Below, piece after piece: positions 8,322-17,927 of a DNA stretch of 64,000 nucleotides (positions are counted from its first letter, which is position 1; every line of letters starts with the position of its first letter). The translations under genes and the position numbers were made by a program. Source of the stretch: Nocardia jejuensis NBRC 103114 (GTDB taxonomy: Bacteria; Actinomycetota; Actinomycetes; Mycobacteriales; Mycobacteriaceae); NCBI RefSeq assembly GCF_001613145.1, contig NZ_BDBU01000011.1, positions 1 to 64,000 of the forward strand, written 5' to 3'. The notes beneath the pieces were generated by a model. It did no database searches. It was not told where the DNA came from and saw only the letters and a list, made by a program, of their open reading frames with translations.

Positions 8322-10691
8322 TCAGGCTGCGGAGGTCACGCGGTAGACGTCGTAGACGCCTTCCACGTTGCGCACCACGTTGAGCAGGTGGCCCAGGTGT
8401 TTCGGGTCGCCCATCTCGAAGGTGAACTTGGAGATGGCCACTCGATCGCCGCTGGTGGTCACGGCGGCGGAGAGGATGTTGACCTTCTCGTCGGCGAGCA
8501 CCTTCGTGACGTCCGAGAGCAGGCGGGTGCGGTCCAGGGCCTCGATCTGGATGGCGACCAGGAAGACCGAGGACGGGGACGGCGCCCACTTCACCTCGAT
8601 GATGCGCTCGGGCTCCGATTGCAGCGAGTCCGCGTTGGTGCAGTCGGTGCGGTGCACGCTGACCGCCCCGCCACGGGTCACGAAGCCCATGATCTCGTCA
8701 CCCGGCACCGGGGTGCAGCACTTGGCGAGCTTGGAGACCGTGCCGGACGCGCCCGGAATCTCCACACCCGCGTCGCCGGTGGTGCGCTGGCGCGTCGGGA
8801 CGGTGGAGGGGGTGGAGCGCTCGGCGAGCTCGTTCTCGACATCGCTGACGCCACCGAGCTGCGCCATGAGCCGCTGCACCACGTGATGCGCGGACACCTG
8901 GCTCTCACCGACCGCGGCGTACAGCGCCGAGATATCGGTGTAGTGCAACTCGTGCGCGAGCGAGGTCATCGCATCGACGCTCATCAGCCGCTGCAGCGGC
9001 AGGCCCGACCGGCGGACCTCCTTGCTGATCGCGTCCTTGCCCGCCTCGAGGGCCTCCTCGCGACGCTCCTTGGCGAACCACTGCCGAATCTTGGCCTTGG
9101 CCCGCGGAGACACCACGAAGTTGGCCCAGTCCCGGCTCGGGCCGGCGTTCTGGGCCTTGGAGGTGAAGATCTCGACGACCTCACCGTTCTCCAGCTGCCG
9201 TTCCAGCGCGACGAGGCGCCCGTTGACGCGCGCGCCGATGCACCGGTGCCCGACCTCGGTGTGCACCGCGTACGCGAAGTCCACCGGGGTCGACTTCTGC
9301 GGCAGCGTGATCACGTCACCCTTGGGGGTGAACACGAAGATCTCCGGCGACTTGAGATCGAAGCGCAGCGACTCGAGGAACTCGGCCGGGTCCGCGGCTT
9401 CACGCTGCCAATCGAGCAGCTGTCGCATCCACGCCATGTCATCGACCTCGGTCGAATCGGTGGAGTGCTTGCCCTTGGTCTCCTTGTACCGCCAGTGCGC
9501 GGCGATGCCGAACTCGGCGGTGCGGTGCATGTCCTGGGTACGGATCTGCACCTCGAGCGGCTTGCCGTCCGGCCCGACCACGGTCGTGTGCAGCGACTGA
9601 TAGACCCCGTAGCGCGGCTGCGCGATGTAGTCCTTGAACCGCCCCGCCATCGGCTGCCACAGCGAATGCACGACACCCACGGCCGCATAGCAGTCCCGCA
9701 CCTCTTCGCACAGGATGCGGATGCCGACCAGGTCATGGATGTCGTCGAAGTCCTTGCCCTTGACGATCATCTTCTGATAGATCGACCAGTAGTGCTTGGG
9801 TCTGCCTTCGACGATCGCGTTGATCCGGCTCGCGGCGAGCGTATTGACGATCTCCGCGCGCACCTTGGCCAGGTAGGTGTCCCGCGAGGGCGCGCGATCG
9901 GCCACCAGTCGCACGATCTCGTCGTACTTCTTGGCGTGCAGGATCGCGAACGCGAGGTCCTCGAGCTCCCACTTGACCGTGGCCATACCGAGCCGGTGCG
10001 CCAGCGGCGCGATCACCTCGAGGGTTTCGCGTGCCTTCTTGGCCTGCTTCTCCGGCGGCAGGAAGCGCATGGTGCGCATGTTGTGCAGCCGGTCCGCGAC
10101 CTTGATCACCAGCACGCGCGGATCGCGCGCCATGGCGATGATCATCTTGCGGATGGTCTCGGCCTCGGCGGCGGCGCCCAGATTGACCTTGTCCAGCTTG
10201 GTGACGCCGTCGACCAGATGCGCGACCTCGGACCCGAAGTCGTTGGTCAGTTCCTCGAGCGAGTACCCGGTGTCCTCCACCGTGTCGTGCAGCAGCGCCG
10301 CCACCAGGGTGGTGGTGTCCATGCCGAGCTCGGCGAGAATGTTCGCGACCGCCAGCGGATGGGTGATGTACGGGTCACCGGACTTGCGGAACTGATGCGA
10401 GTGCTTCTCGTCCGCGACGTCGAAAGCCCGTTGCAGCAGAGCGAGATTCGCCTTCGGATACAACTCGCGATGCACGGTGGCCAACGGCTCGAGCACCGGT
10501 TTCACCGCGGCGATACCGCGCTGACCGGTCATGCGCCTCGCCAGCCGGGCACGCACCCGGCGAGAGGCGGAGGTGGGCACGGCGGCGGGAGCATTACGTG
10601 GCGCGGCACCGGGCTGCGCCGAAGCAGCAGGAGTCGCAGGCGTGCCGTCGTCGGATTGCTCGGCGTTCGCCTTCTCCAGATGCTGTGTCAT
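8322..10691 (-). CDS. relA: Bifunctional (p)ppGpp synthetase/hydrolase Rel
   Basis: A 789-residue protein from ATG 10691 ([12 protein letters not shown]), with AGGTGGTGG upstream. Its length matches the mycobacterial Rel of about 790. Order of domains: HD hydrolase with [13 protein letters not shown] and HDTVED (135-140); synthetase with [12 protein letters not shown] and [15 protein letters not shown] ([16 protein letters not shown]); zinc-finger/helical part ([15 protein letters not shown]); C-terminal ACT ([17 protein letters not shown]). The intact HD motif means both making and degrading (p)ppGpp are expected, setting the stringent response on ribosomes. In relatives apt directly precedes rel; here about 5 kb of other genes intervene. 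Confidence 0.97.
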   Translation of the reverse strand: MTQHLEKANAEQSDDGTPATPAASAQPGAAPRNAPAAVPTSASRRVRARLARRMTGQRGIAAVKPVLEPLATVHRELYPKANLALLQRAFDVADEKHSHQFRKSGDPYITHPLAVANILAELGMDTTTLVAALLHDTVEDTGYSLEELTNDFGSEVAHLVDGVTKLDKVNLGAAAEAETIRKMIIAMARDPRVLVIKVADRLHNMRTMRFLPPEKQAKKARETLEVIAPLAHRLGMATVKWELEDLAFAILHAKKYDEIVRLVADRAPSRDTYLAKVRAEIVNTLAASRINAIVEGRPKHYWSIYQKMIVKGKDFDDIHDLVGIRILCEEVRDCYAAVGVVHSLWQPMAGRFKDYIAQPRYGVYQSLHTTVVGPDGKPLEVQIRTQDMHRTAEFGIAAHWRYKETKGKHSTDSTEVDDMAWMRQLLDWQREAADPAEFLESLRFDLKSPEIFVFTPKGDVITLPQKSTPVDFAYAVHTEVGHRCIGARVNGRLVALERQLENGEVVEIFTSKAQNAGPSRDWANFVVSPRAKAKIRQWFAKERREEALEAGKDAISKEVRRSGLPLQRLMSVDAMTSLAHELHYTDISALYAAVGESQVSAHHVVQRLMAQLGGVSDVENELAERSTPSTVPTRQRTTGDAGVEIPGASGTVSKLAKCCTPVPGDEIMGFVTRGGAVSVHRTDCTNADSLQSEPERIIEVKWAPSPSSVFLVAIQIEALDRTRLLSDVTKVLADEKVNILSAAVTTSGDRVAISKFTFEMGDPKHLGHLLNVVRNVEGVYDVYRVTSAA

Positions 10692-10929
10692 TCCACCACC
10701 TATCCCGGCCTCGATTCGGGGGACCTCATCGGACCGTTCAACCACCCAGACCACCTACTTTAGTCCTGGATTCGTTTCGAGACCGGGACGCCGAATCCCG
10801 CCCATCGGGAGCGGTCCGGAGGTTGTGAACGATACCGCCTCCCACGCCCCGCTCGTGGAGGCATTGCGTCCCGATTGCTCGATACGCGGCGTCCCCATCG
10901 TTCCGATGCGCATCGGGCACTCCGGGGTG

Positions 10930-12525
10930 CTACTCCCCCAGCCTGTCCACCAGTCCCTCCGGAGTCAATTCGAGGCGGCGCGTGACGCCGATCTCGTCCA
11001 GGAACCGCGGGTCGTGGCTCACCACGATCAGCGCGCCCTGGAAGCTCGCGAGCGCCTCGGTCAGATGCTCGAGGCTGGGCAGATCCAGATTGTTGGTCGG
11101 CTCGTCCAGCAGCAGGAGCCTCGGAGCCGGATCGGCCAGCAGCAGCATCGCCAGCGCGGCGCGCAACCGCTCACCGCCCGAGAGCGCACCGGCGAGCACG
11201 TCGGCCTCACCGCCACGGAACAGGAAGCGCGCCAGCCTGGCTCGGATCTGCTCGGGCGCGGCGTGCGGCGCGGTGGCCGCGACGTTCTCGAACACCGACA
11301 GCGACTCGTCGAAGATGTCCAGTCGCTGCGGCAGCAGTTTCCACGGCACCTTCGGCGACTCGGCCCGGATCCGGTGCAGGAGAGTCGTTTTCCCGATGCC
11401 GTTGCGGCCGGTCAGCGCGATGCGTTCGGGGCCGGTGACTTTCAGGGTCACCCTCGGACCGCACGCCAGCTCCACCTCCCGCAGATCGATCACCTCCTGC
11501 CCGGGATAGAGCCGGGTATCGGGCAGATCGACCCGGATCTCCCGGTCGTCACGCACTTTCTCCTGTGCCTGCGTCAGCTGTTCCTGCGCCTCCTGCAACT
11601 TGCCGATGTGGTTGTTGCGCAGCTTGCCGGCCGAGACCTCGGCGGCGCGTTTGCGATTGCCCATGACGATCTTGGGCTCGCGTTTGGTGTCCCACATCTT
11701 CTGCCCGTAGCGCCGGCGGCGGTCGAGTTTGATGCGGGTCTCCACCAGCTCCCGTGACTGCTTGCGCACATCGCTGCGCGCATCGCGCACGAGGGCGCGG
11801 GCGGCCTCCTGTTCGGCCTCGATCATGCGCTCGTACTCGGCGAAATTGCCGCCGAACAACCGGATTCCGCCCTGCCTCAGCTCGGCGACGGAATCGACCA
11901 GCGCCAGCAGGCCACGATCGTGGCTGACCGTCAGCACGGTGCCGGAGAACTGACCCACCACCTCGTACAGACGCGTGCGCGCCACCTCGTCCAGGTTGTT
12001 GGTCGGCTCGTCCAGCAGCAGCACCTCGGGCTCGCGCAGCAGTTCGGCCACCAGACCCAGCAGCACCGTCTCGCCACCGGAGAGCGTGTCCACGCGACGG
12101 TCGAGCTGGGCGACATCCCCGGCGACATAGTGCAATCCGAGCCGCCCGAGCAACGCCACCGCCCGCTCCTCGATGTCCCAGGCGGCGCCGACCGACTCGA
12201 AGTCGCTCTCGCCGCCGTCACCGGACTCGATGCGATGCAGTGCTTTTCGGATCTCGGCGATGCCGAGCACCTCGTCCACCCGCTGCCCGGCGGCCAGCCC
12301 CAGATCCTGGCGCAGACAGCCGAGCCGGCCCGGGACCGAGATCGAGCCGCGCTGGGGACGCAGTTCGCCGGTGAGCAACCTCAGCAGCGTGGACTTACCC
12401 GCGCCGTTGTTGCCGACCAGGCCGATATGACCGGGTCCGAGCTGGGTATCGAGGCCGTCGAAGACGGGGGTGCCGTCCGGCCACGCGAAGGTGAGATCGG
12501 ACAGGGAAACGACAGAGGATGACAT
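10930..12525 (-). CDS. ABC-F family ATP-binding protein (ribosome protection/translation type)
   Basis: A 531-residue soluble protein with two ABC ATPase domains and no membrane spans. Domain 1 has GLVGNNGAGKST, signature TLSGGETVLLG and LLLDEPTNNLDE. A charged linker rich in Arg/Lys/Gln follows. Domain 2 has GRNGIGKTTLL, ALSGGERLR and LLLLDEPTNNLD. This is the ABC-F layout: such proteins bind the ribosomal E site, either tuning translation or protecting against antibiotics. ATG 12525 (MSSSVVSLSDLTF) was chosen; an in-frame GTG at 12579 would add 18 residues. A leader of more than 100 nt precedes it. It sits between rel and a wall hydrolase, breaking the usual rel-apt linkage. Confidence 0.92.
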   Translation of the reverse strand: MSSSVVSLSDLTFAWPDGTPVFDGLDTQLGPGHIGLVGNNGAGKSTLLRLLTGELRPQRGSISVPGRLGCLRQDLGLAAGQRVDEVLGIAEIRKALHRIESGDGGESDFESVGAAWDIEERAVALLGRLGLHYVAGDVAQLDRRVDTLSGGETVLLGLVAELLREPEVLLLDEPTNNLDEVARTRLYEVVGQFSGTVLTVSHDRGLLALVDSVAELRQGGIRLFGGNFAEYERMIEAEQEAARALVRDARSDVRKQSRELVETRIKLDRRRRYGQKMWDTKREPKIVMGNRKRAAEVSAGKLRNNHIGKLQEAQEQLTQAQEKVRDDREIRVDLPDTRLYPGQEVIDLREVELACGPRVTLKVTGPERIALTGRNGIGKTTLLHRIRAESPKVPWKLLPQRLDIFDESLSVFENVAATAPHAAPEQIRARLARFLFRGGEADVLAGALSGGERLRAALAMLLLADPAPRLLLLDEPTNNLDLPSLEHLTEALASFQGALIVVSHDPRFLDEIGVTRRLELTPEGLVDRLGE

Positions 12526-12721
12526 GCGGACTCCCGGGTGGGTAAGCGCGAAGAATCGCGGCGCGCGAATGCGGGCCACACAGCGGTTACCTCAGAGAAT
12601 CAACGCATGGACTCCGATCGGGAGGGAATGGAACGTAAGCCACGGTAGCGAAGAGCGAAGTGCGCGTGCAACCCCATTCGTGCGTGAGCCGGATCTCGGC
12701 ACCGGCGTGCGCCTGGTCCCC

Positions 12722-14704
12722 TCAGCCCCCGATCCGGCGCGCCTTCATGCCGTTGAGCAGGGGCGTCTCGGTCACCGCGCCGTTGGGCTCCGCGTACAGC
12801 ATGCGCCCGCTGCCGAGATAGATCCCGACCGTCGCGGGGCCGCGCGGGCCGAAGTTGCCGAACACCAGATCACCGGCGGCGGCCTTCAGCAGCGGCACCT
12901 CGGTGCCGATCTCCCACTGCTGCTCCGCGGTGCCGGGCAGGGTGATGGTGCCACCACTCGCGGAGAACACCGCCGCGGCGGTGAATCCCGGCTCGTCGAA
13001 GCCGCCGTTGCTGGGCCCCTGGGTGCCACCGCCGCCGAAAGCGTAACGGGTGCCAAGCCATTCGTGCCCGGCCGAGGCGATCTGCGGCCCGAGATCGGCC
13101 GCCGCGTCCGGCACGAACCGGCCGCCACTGCCCATACTCCGGAAACCCGCTTCGGCGGCCAGGATTCGCGCGACGTACGGCCGGGTCTCGCTGAAGTGCC
13201 CCGGCACCTGGTTCGGCATGCCGCCCGAGGCCAGCACCGCGCCCTCACCCGCGTTGTAGGCCGCGATGGTGAGCGAGGTGAGATCGCCCTGCACCTTGCC
13301 CTGCTCCATCCAGCCCTTGACGGTCTGGGCGATCGCGCACATATAGCGACCCTGGCCCATGATGGCGTCGCCGTCGTCCCAGGTGCTGGCGGTGCCGTTG
13401 CCGTCCGCGTCGATGACGTACGGCTGTCCGTCCGGCGCGAGCGACCTCGCGGTACTGGGCAGGAACTGCGCCAGGCCCTGCGCTCCGGCGGGTGAGGTGA
13501 GGCCGCGCTGGAAGCCGGATTCGGCCTGCCCCTGCGCCGCCAGCAGCGAGGCGCTGATCTCGGGGCACAGCGATCCGGCCCGCCGGTACCAGATCTCGAG
13601 TTCGGCCGGGACCTTCCCGGAGGCGAGATTGCCTCCGGCGGTGCCGAATCCGTTCTCACAGTTCGGGACGGTCGCGGTCGGCAGGCTCGCGCCCGAGAGC
13701 CACGCCATCGGATCGACCTGGTGCCCACCGGTGAGCCGGCCGCCGGGCACCAGCTCGAAATGCAGGTGCGCGCCGGAGGATTCGCCGTTGGACCCGACAT
13801 CGGCGATGTGCTGACCCATGGTGACCACATCGCCCGTGCGCACGAAGATGCCGTTGTCGTACATGTGCCCGTAGACGGTCGAGTAGCGCCGCCCGCTCTC
13901 GTCGAGCGAATCGATCACCACCCAGTCCCCGAATCCGGAGGCCGGACCCGAGGCGACCACCAGCCCGTCGGACGCGGCGTAGATGGGCGTGCCCGCGGAC
14001 GCGGCCATGTCCACGCCCAGGTGCGCGCCGCCACGCGAGCCGAAGGTGTCCGAGATGGTGAACGTTCCTGCCGCGAGCGGGTATTGGCGACGTCCCGCAC
14101 CGCTGAGCCGACCGGCCTCGTTCACCGCGCCGGGCATGGCGGCCAGCGACACGCTCGGGGAGATCACCGGCACGGTGGTGGTCGCGGCGGCGGCCTTGAT
14201 GGTGACCTGCACCCGGTCCATGTGATTGCGAGCCGCGTCGCCGCGATCGTCCATCGGGTTCCACGAAATGCCCGAGGCCGCACCGGGAGTCCAGGTGCGC
14301 TGCTTCCAGATCACGTAATCCACCCTGAACGCGGCGGCGTTCTCCTGCAGGAAAGCCACGATCGAATCGCCCTTGGCCTGATCCGCGCCGACGATGAATT
14401 CCACCGCGCGGCCCTCCCGATGATCGGGGTAGGAGTCGTCGGCGACCAGCCCGCGCATGTCCATCATGCCGAACCGCGCGACCGTGCAGCGCAGCACCCG
14501 CAGCGCACCGTCCTGCAGACCCGCCTCGGCGGCCGAACCCGTTGCGGGGCAATTGGGTTCGGTGAGCGCGGCGGTCGCGGTCGGCACGACCGGGGTGCCC
14601 GCCCCGCAGGTGGTTTCGGAGGCGGGCAGGATGATGACGAGCACCAGGGTCACCAGGCACAGGGCCGCGCCGACAGCGGCGCCGATGATGACTTTGGGCC
14701 TCAC
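12722..14704 (-). CDS. Cell-wall hydrolase: M23 peptidase + lytic transglycosylase + inactive NlpC/P60 domain
   Basis: A 660-residue membrane-anchored multidomain protein. Residues 5-27 form a membrane span. About 64-170 resembles the C-terminal domain of ARB_07466-like/VanY-related proteins, with a degenerate HxxGRAVEF. About 208-335 is an M23 endopeptidase with HLGVD (H228, D232) and HLHFE (H313, H315). About 380-520 is an SLT transglycosylase with Glu395 in AESGF and AGAQGLAQFLPST. About 540-655 is NlpC/P60-like, but the catalytic Cys is Glu571 (GGFDEPGF) and the catalytic His is Thr625 (ATVGIYLG). Such proteins open peptidoglycan for conjugation or secretion machines. A link to the secretion-like cluster at 1-5039 is plausible but inferred. 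Confidence 0.88.
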   Translation of the reverse strand: MRPKVIIGAAVGAALCLVTLVLVIILPASETTCGAGTPVVPTATAALTEPNCPATGSAAEAGLQDGALRVLRCTVARFGMMDMRGLVADDSYPDHREGRAVEFIVGADQAKGDSIVAFLQENAAAFRVDYVIWKQRTWTPGAASGISWNPMDDRGDAARNHMDRVQVTIKAAAATTTVPVISPSVSLAAMPGAVNEAGRLSGAGRRQYPLAAGTFTISDTFGSRGGAHLGVDMAASAGTPIYAASDGLVVASGPASGFGDWVVIDSLDESGRRYSTVYGHMYDNGIFVRTGDVVTMGQHIADVGSNGESSGAHLHFELVPGGRLTGGHQVDPMAWLSGASLPTATVPNCENGFGTAGGNLASGKVPAELEIWYRRAGSLCPEISASLLAAQGQAESGFQRGLTSPAGAQGLAQFLPSTARSLAPDGQPYVIDADGNGTASTWDDGDAIMGQGRYMCAIAQTVKGWMEQGKVQGDLTSLTIAAYNAGEGAVLASGGMPNQVPGHFSETRPYVARILAAEAGFRSMGSGGRFVPDAAADLGPQIASAGHEWLGTRYAFGGGGTQGPSNGGFDEPGFTAAAVFSASGGTITLPGTAEQQWEIGTEVPLLKAAAGDLVFGNFGPRGPATVGIYLGSGRMLYAEPNGAVTETPLLNGMKARRIGG

Positions 14705-14737
14705 GCCCGAACGCTCCCGGCCGCCGTGGTTGTCACC

Positions 14738-14757
14738 CGGACATCATGCCATGTCCG
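14738..14757. promoter_or_regulatory. Inverted repeat in divergent promoter region (possible operator)
   Basis: CGGACAT - 6 nt - ATGTCCG, a perfect 7-bp inverted repeat in the 115-bp gap between the wall hydrolase (-) and the first small membrane protein (+). It is suitably placed for a dimeric regulator of either gene. No regulator is encoded next to it. Confidence 0.35.
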
Positions 14758-14819
14758 ACACCCGCTTTCACGGACCGGCGAGCCTGTTTCAACCGGTGAA
14801 CGCTGGGAAATTCCCGGAC

Positions 14820-15116
14820 ATGAGTTACGAATACAGAACATATCGAGGCCAGGGTCTGGCCGCTCGCTTGGTGAGCGGTGTCGGCGCCCTGTTCGCCATC
14901 ATCGAAATCGTCTACATCCTGATGCTCACCCTCGGCGCCGATCAGTCGAACCGATTCTTCACTCTGATCAAGTCGTGGGCCGAGCCGCTGGCCCTGTTCT
15001 TCCCGGGTCTTTTCCACACCGGCAACGGCAATCTCGACATCGTCGTGAACTACGGTCTCGCGGCCCTGTTCTGGTTGGTCGTCACCGGTCTGATCGCCCG
15101 GGTGCTGACACGCTGA
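14820..15116 (+). CDS. Small two-span membrane protein, tandem paralogue 1
   Basis: A 98-residue protein from ATG 14820 (MSYEYRTYRGQG). Two hydrophobic segments (GALFAIIEIVYILMLTL and YGLAALFWLVVTGLI) flank a conserved central block containing KSWAEPLALFFPGLFHTG. The next gene encodes a close paralogue with an identical central block of 17 or more residues, so this pair arose by duplication. I do not recognise the family; YGGT-like small membrane proteins have similar size, but the match is not convincing. It is probably co-transcribed with the paralogue 85 bp downstream. Confidence 0.75.
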   Translation: MSYEYRTYRGQGLAARLVSGVGALFAIIEIVYILMLTLGADQSNRFFTLIKSWAEPLALFFPGLFHTGNGNLDIVVNYGLAALFWLVVTGLIARVLTR

Positions 15117-15201
15117 CCCGGGGTGAGGACACGCTGCGACACGACGGCGGGACACGCACGGCGCCGTTTCCGGGCCCCGCACAACGGGCATTCCTCACCG
15201 C

Positions 15202-15489
15202 ATGCCGTACGTCGCCCGCAATGAGGCCACCGCCGCACGCATCCTAGGTGCGGTCGGTGCGCTGTTCGCTCTTGTCGAGGGTCTCTACATCCTGATGCAG
15301 GTGTTGAACGCCGACCCCGCCAACAAGTTCTTCGTCTTCGTGAAGTCCTGGGCCGAACCGCTGGCCCTGTTCTTCCCCGGGCTGTTCCACACGGGCAGCA
15401 TCAACCTGGACATCATCCTGAATTATGGCCTGGCGGCCATCTTCTGGCTGATCGTCAGTGGTTTCGTCGCCCGTGCGGTAGCACGCTGA
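15202..15489 (+). CDS. Small two-span membrane protein, tandem paralogue 2
   Basis: A 95-residue protein starting MPYVARNEATAARILG. It aligns along its full length with the preceding gene: GALFALVEGLYILMQVL, then the invariant KSWAEPLALFFPGLFHTG, then NLDIILNYGLAAIFWLIVSG and a basic end. The loop before the invariant block keeps the Asp-Asn/Phe-Phe pattern (DPANKFF against DQSNRFF). The invariant Trp-Ala-Glu-Pro segment between the spans is probably the functional part. It is convergent with apt, whose stop is 12 nt away. Confidence 0.78.
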   Translation: MPYVARNEATAARILGAVGALFALVEGLYILMQVLNADPANKFFVFVKSWAEPLALFFPGLFHTGSINLDIILNYGLAAIFWLIVSGFVARAVAR

Positions 15490-15501
15490 CGCGGGGAGGA
15501 C

Positions 15502-16074
15502 TCAGAGCTTCACCACGGAGACGAGCGGATAGTCACCCTGGCGGTCCCGGCCGCCCAGGAAACCCAGCTCCAGCACCACGGCCGCGGCGATCACCTCGGC
15601 GCCCGCGGCGTGGAACAGTTCGGCCGCGGCCGCGAGAGTGCCACCGGTGGCGAGCACGTCATCGAGCAGCAGCACGCGCCTGCCCTTCAGATCGATGCCG
15701 TCCGCGGGGATCTCCAGTGCGGCGGAACCGTATTCGAGGGTGTACTCGCGGCTGATCACGGGCGGCGGCAGCTTGCCCGCCTTGCGCACCGCCACCACGC
15801 CGGTGCCGAGCACCGCGGCCACGCCCGCGCCCAGCAGGAAGCCGCGCGCGTCCACGCCCGCGACCAGGTCCGCGTCCGGCGCGCAGGCGGCGAAGCAGTC
15901 CAGCACCGTGCGGAAGCCCTCGGCATCCGCGAAGACCGGCGTCAGATCGGCGAAACGGACTCCCGGAGTCGGGAAGTCATCGTGCCACCGCGTGAGTCTC
16001 TCGACCGCTTCGGCGGCCCGGGCGGTGCGTCCACCCGTGACCTCTTCCGACTCCACCATCTCGTGCTTGCTCAT
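15502..16074 (-). CDS. apt: Adenine phosphoribosyltransferase
   Basis: A 190-residue protein from ATG 16074 (MSKHEM) with GAGGAG eight nt upstream. It shows DFPTPGVRFADLTPVF (the APT N-terminal motif), GVDARGFLLGA, REYTLEYGSAALEI and the PRPP-binding motif VLLLDDVLATGGT. The enzyme converts adenine plus PRPP to AMP in the cytosol. It follows secD-secF-substrate-binding protein as in other Mycobacteriales and would normally be followed by rel. The N-terminus is about 20 residues longer than the E. coli enzyme. Confidence 0.95.
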   Translation of the reverse strand: MSKHEMVESEEVTGGRTARAAEAVERLTRWHDDFPTPGVRFADLTPVFADAEGFRTVLDCFAACAPDADLVAGVDARGFLLGAGVAAVLGTGVVAVRKAGKLPPPVISREYTLEYGSAALEIPADGIDLKGRRVLLLDDVLATGGTLAAAAELFHAAGAEVIAAAVVLELGFLGGRDRQGDYPLVSVVKL

Positions 16075-16109
16075 TCCACCCACTCCTCATCACCTCGCCG
16101 ACCGCGGCA

Positions 16110-17906
16110 TCACCGCGTCAGCACCCAGCGATCCATGTTCCAGCCCGCACCGGCCTTGGTGGGACTGGGGATCCCGTTCTCCATGCCGTCGCCGAACGCG
16201 ATGGTGCGCGGACCGGCGAACAGCGGGATGGACGGCATCTCGCTCCAGAGCAGGTTTTCCTGCTCGGTCAAGAGGTTCAACACGGTCGTCGAGTTGTCCT
16301 CCGCCGCAAGCTGATCCGAGATCGCATCGTAGCGGCCGTTCCCGAATCTATTGAAATTCAGGCCCTGACCTGTGCGCAACGCCGCAATCGCGTCGGTAGC
16401 TGTCAACGAACCGGACGGTCCGGGGAAAGCCGCGGAGCCGCCGAGGACGGCGTCGACCTTGCCCTCGCCCAGCTGCGTCGGAACGAAATCCGGTGTGCCC
16501 GCGTCCACGACCGTGATGCCCGAGGCCTTGCACGCGTCGGCGATCATGGTGACCGTTTGGGCGCGCCGTTCGTCCGGCTTCACATAGCCGATACGCACCG
16601 TCTGGTTCTGCAGGCCGGATCCGGCGGCCGCCTGCACCGCGCTCGCGTCACCGCCCTTGTACTTGTCCGCCGCACCGGTCACCGCCGGGTAGTACAGCGA
16701 ATCCTGTTGCAAGGTACGCGAATTCAATGGACCCGAACCCAGACCGGACTTCTGCGTGAATCCCGGATGCCCGAGCTTGTCGAACAGCGACTGCCGGGGG
16801 ACGCACAGCGCGAAGGCCCGGCGCGCCTCCACCGACGCGAACACGCCGCCGGTGTTCAACACCAACTGCTCCACTCCGCGCCCGGGCAGGTTCGCCGAGG
16901 AGAACCCGTCCAGACTCACCTCGCCGAGGGATCCCGCGCCCACGTCGAGCACGCCGATCGCCTTGGAGGAGACCTTCGACTTCAGGTCGGAGTTCTTGCC
17001 CCACACCACGATCCGGGGCGTCTTGGCGGGATTGCCCCACCACTTCTCGTTCTTGACCAGGACGAGGCCGTCCTTGTCGTCGAACGACTCGATCCGATAC
17101 GGGCCCGCGGCCGGCAGCGCGGTCAGATCCAGCTTGCCGGGCACGAGCTTCCAGCCGTTGTTCCAGAAGTCCGCTATCCGGTCCACCACGCCCGCGTCGC
17201 CGCTCTGCAGCGGGGTGACCACCGTCGGCACCTTCACCGCGTTGGCGATCACGTGCGCGGGCATCAGCTCGGTGGCGTTGAACAGCGTCTTCCACGCCGT
17301 GTAGTGCCGGCCCGGGCGGAAGACCACGGTCGCGTCCTTGGAACCGGGCTGGCAGTCCACCCGCTCGATATCGCTGTAGCCCGCGGTGCTCGCGGCGTCG
17401 AACTGCGGCGCCGGACCACCGGGAGCGGGCTTGGTGAACCGGCCGCTGCGCGCGGCCCAGGCCAGCACCAGATCATCGCAGGAGGTCGGACTGCCGTCGG
17501 AGTAGACGCCGTCCGGATTCAGCCGGTACTGGATGGTCTGCGCCTCGCCCGGCACCTCCTTGGCGGTACCGGTATCGGTGTCCGCCACCGGCTGCCCGTC
17601 GGGACCGGTGTAGAAGAACCCGGGCAGCACCCGCGCGAACACCGCCGCCGCACCGCTGTTCGCGCCGAGCGTGCTGCCGCCGTTGTAGCTCGCGACCACC
17701 GCGTCCACGCCGTAGCCGATGGAGGGCACCTGATTCTTGCCCGCACAGCCCGCCAGCGCGGCGGCGGTCAGCACACCCGCGGTGGCCACCACCAGTCCGC
17801 GGCGCGCGTTTCCGCCGTGACGGGCGCGCCCCGATCCCTGGGACCCGGGGGTCCGGCGGGACGCTTCTGCATTGCCATCGATCGATTCGATTTGTTGCCG
17901 CCTCAC
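16110..17906 (-). CDS. Lipoprotein, peptide/nickel-type ABC substrate-binding protein (SBP family 5)
   Basis: About 598 residues from GTG 17906. After a basic N-terminus there is a lipoprotein signal with lipobox LAGC (AALAGCAGKN). The mature part has the family 5 pattern: IQYRLNPDGVYSDGSPTSCDDLVLAW, then AGPYRIESFDDKDGLVLVKNEKWWG, then LNTGGVFASVEARRAFALCV. It sits 21 nt after secF and just before apt, the place held by Rv2585c in M. tuberculosis. Permease and ATPase genes are not nearby, so it either works with a remote importer or has another surface role. Start choice is uncertain; later starts would shorten the basic leader. Confidence 0.85.
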   Translation of the reverse strand: MRRQQIESIDGNAEASRRTPGSQGSGRARHGGNARRGLVVATAGVLTAAALAGCAGKNQVPSIGYGVDAVVASYNGGSTLGANSGAAAVFARVLPGFFYTGPDGQPVADTDTGTAKEVPGEAQTIQYRLNPDGVYSDGSPTSCDDLVLAWAARSGRFTKPAPGGPAPQFDAASTAGYSDIERVDCQPGSKDATVVFRPGRHYTAWKTLFNATELMPAHVIANAVKVPTVVTPLQSGDAGVVDRIADFWNNGWKLVPGKLDLTALPAAGPYRIESFDDKDGLVLVKNEKWWGNPAKTPRIVVWGKNSDLKSKVSSKAIGVLDVGAGSLGEVSLDGFSSANLPGRGVEQLVLNTGGVFASVEARRAFALCVPRQSLFDKLGHPGFTQKSGLGSGPLNSRTLQQDSLYYPAVTGAADKYKGGDASAVQAAAGSGLQNQTVRIGYVKPDERRAQTVTMIADACKASGITVVDAGTPDFVPTQLGEGKVDAVLGGSAAFPGPSGSLTATDAIAALRTGQGLNFNRFGNGRYDAISDQLAAEDNSTTVLNLLTEQENLLWSEMPSIPLFAGPRTIAFGDGMENGIPSPTKAGAGWNMDRWVLTR

Positions 17907-17927
17907 CGTCCGAGACCCCCGTATCCC

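Noticed and set aside
8283..10763. Very long plus-strand open frame opposite rel
   Set aside because: It mirrors the rel codon pattern, is rich in Arg/His/Gly and has no recognisable domain. It is a GC-bias shadow of the minus-strand gene.
10903..10916. Perfect 14-bp palindrome CCGATGCGCATCGG downstream of the ABC-F gene
   Set aside because: It is too short for a terminator without a T-run, and no regulator or matching site is near. It is not listed as a feature.
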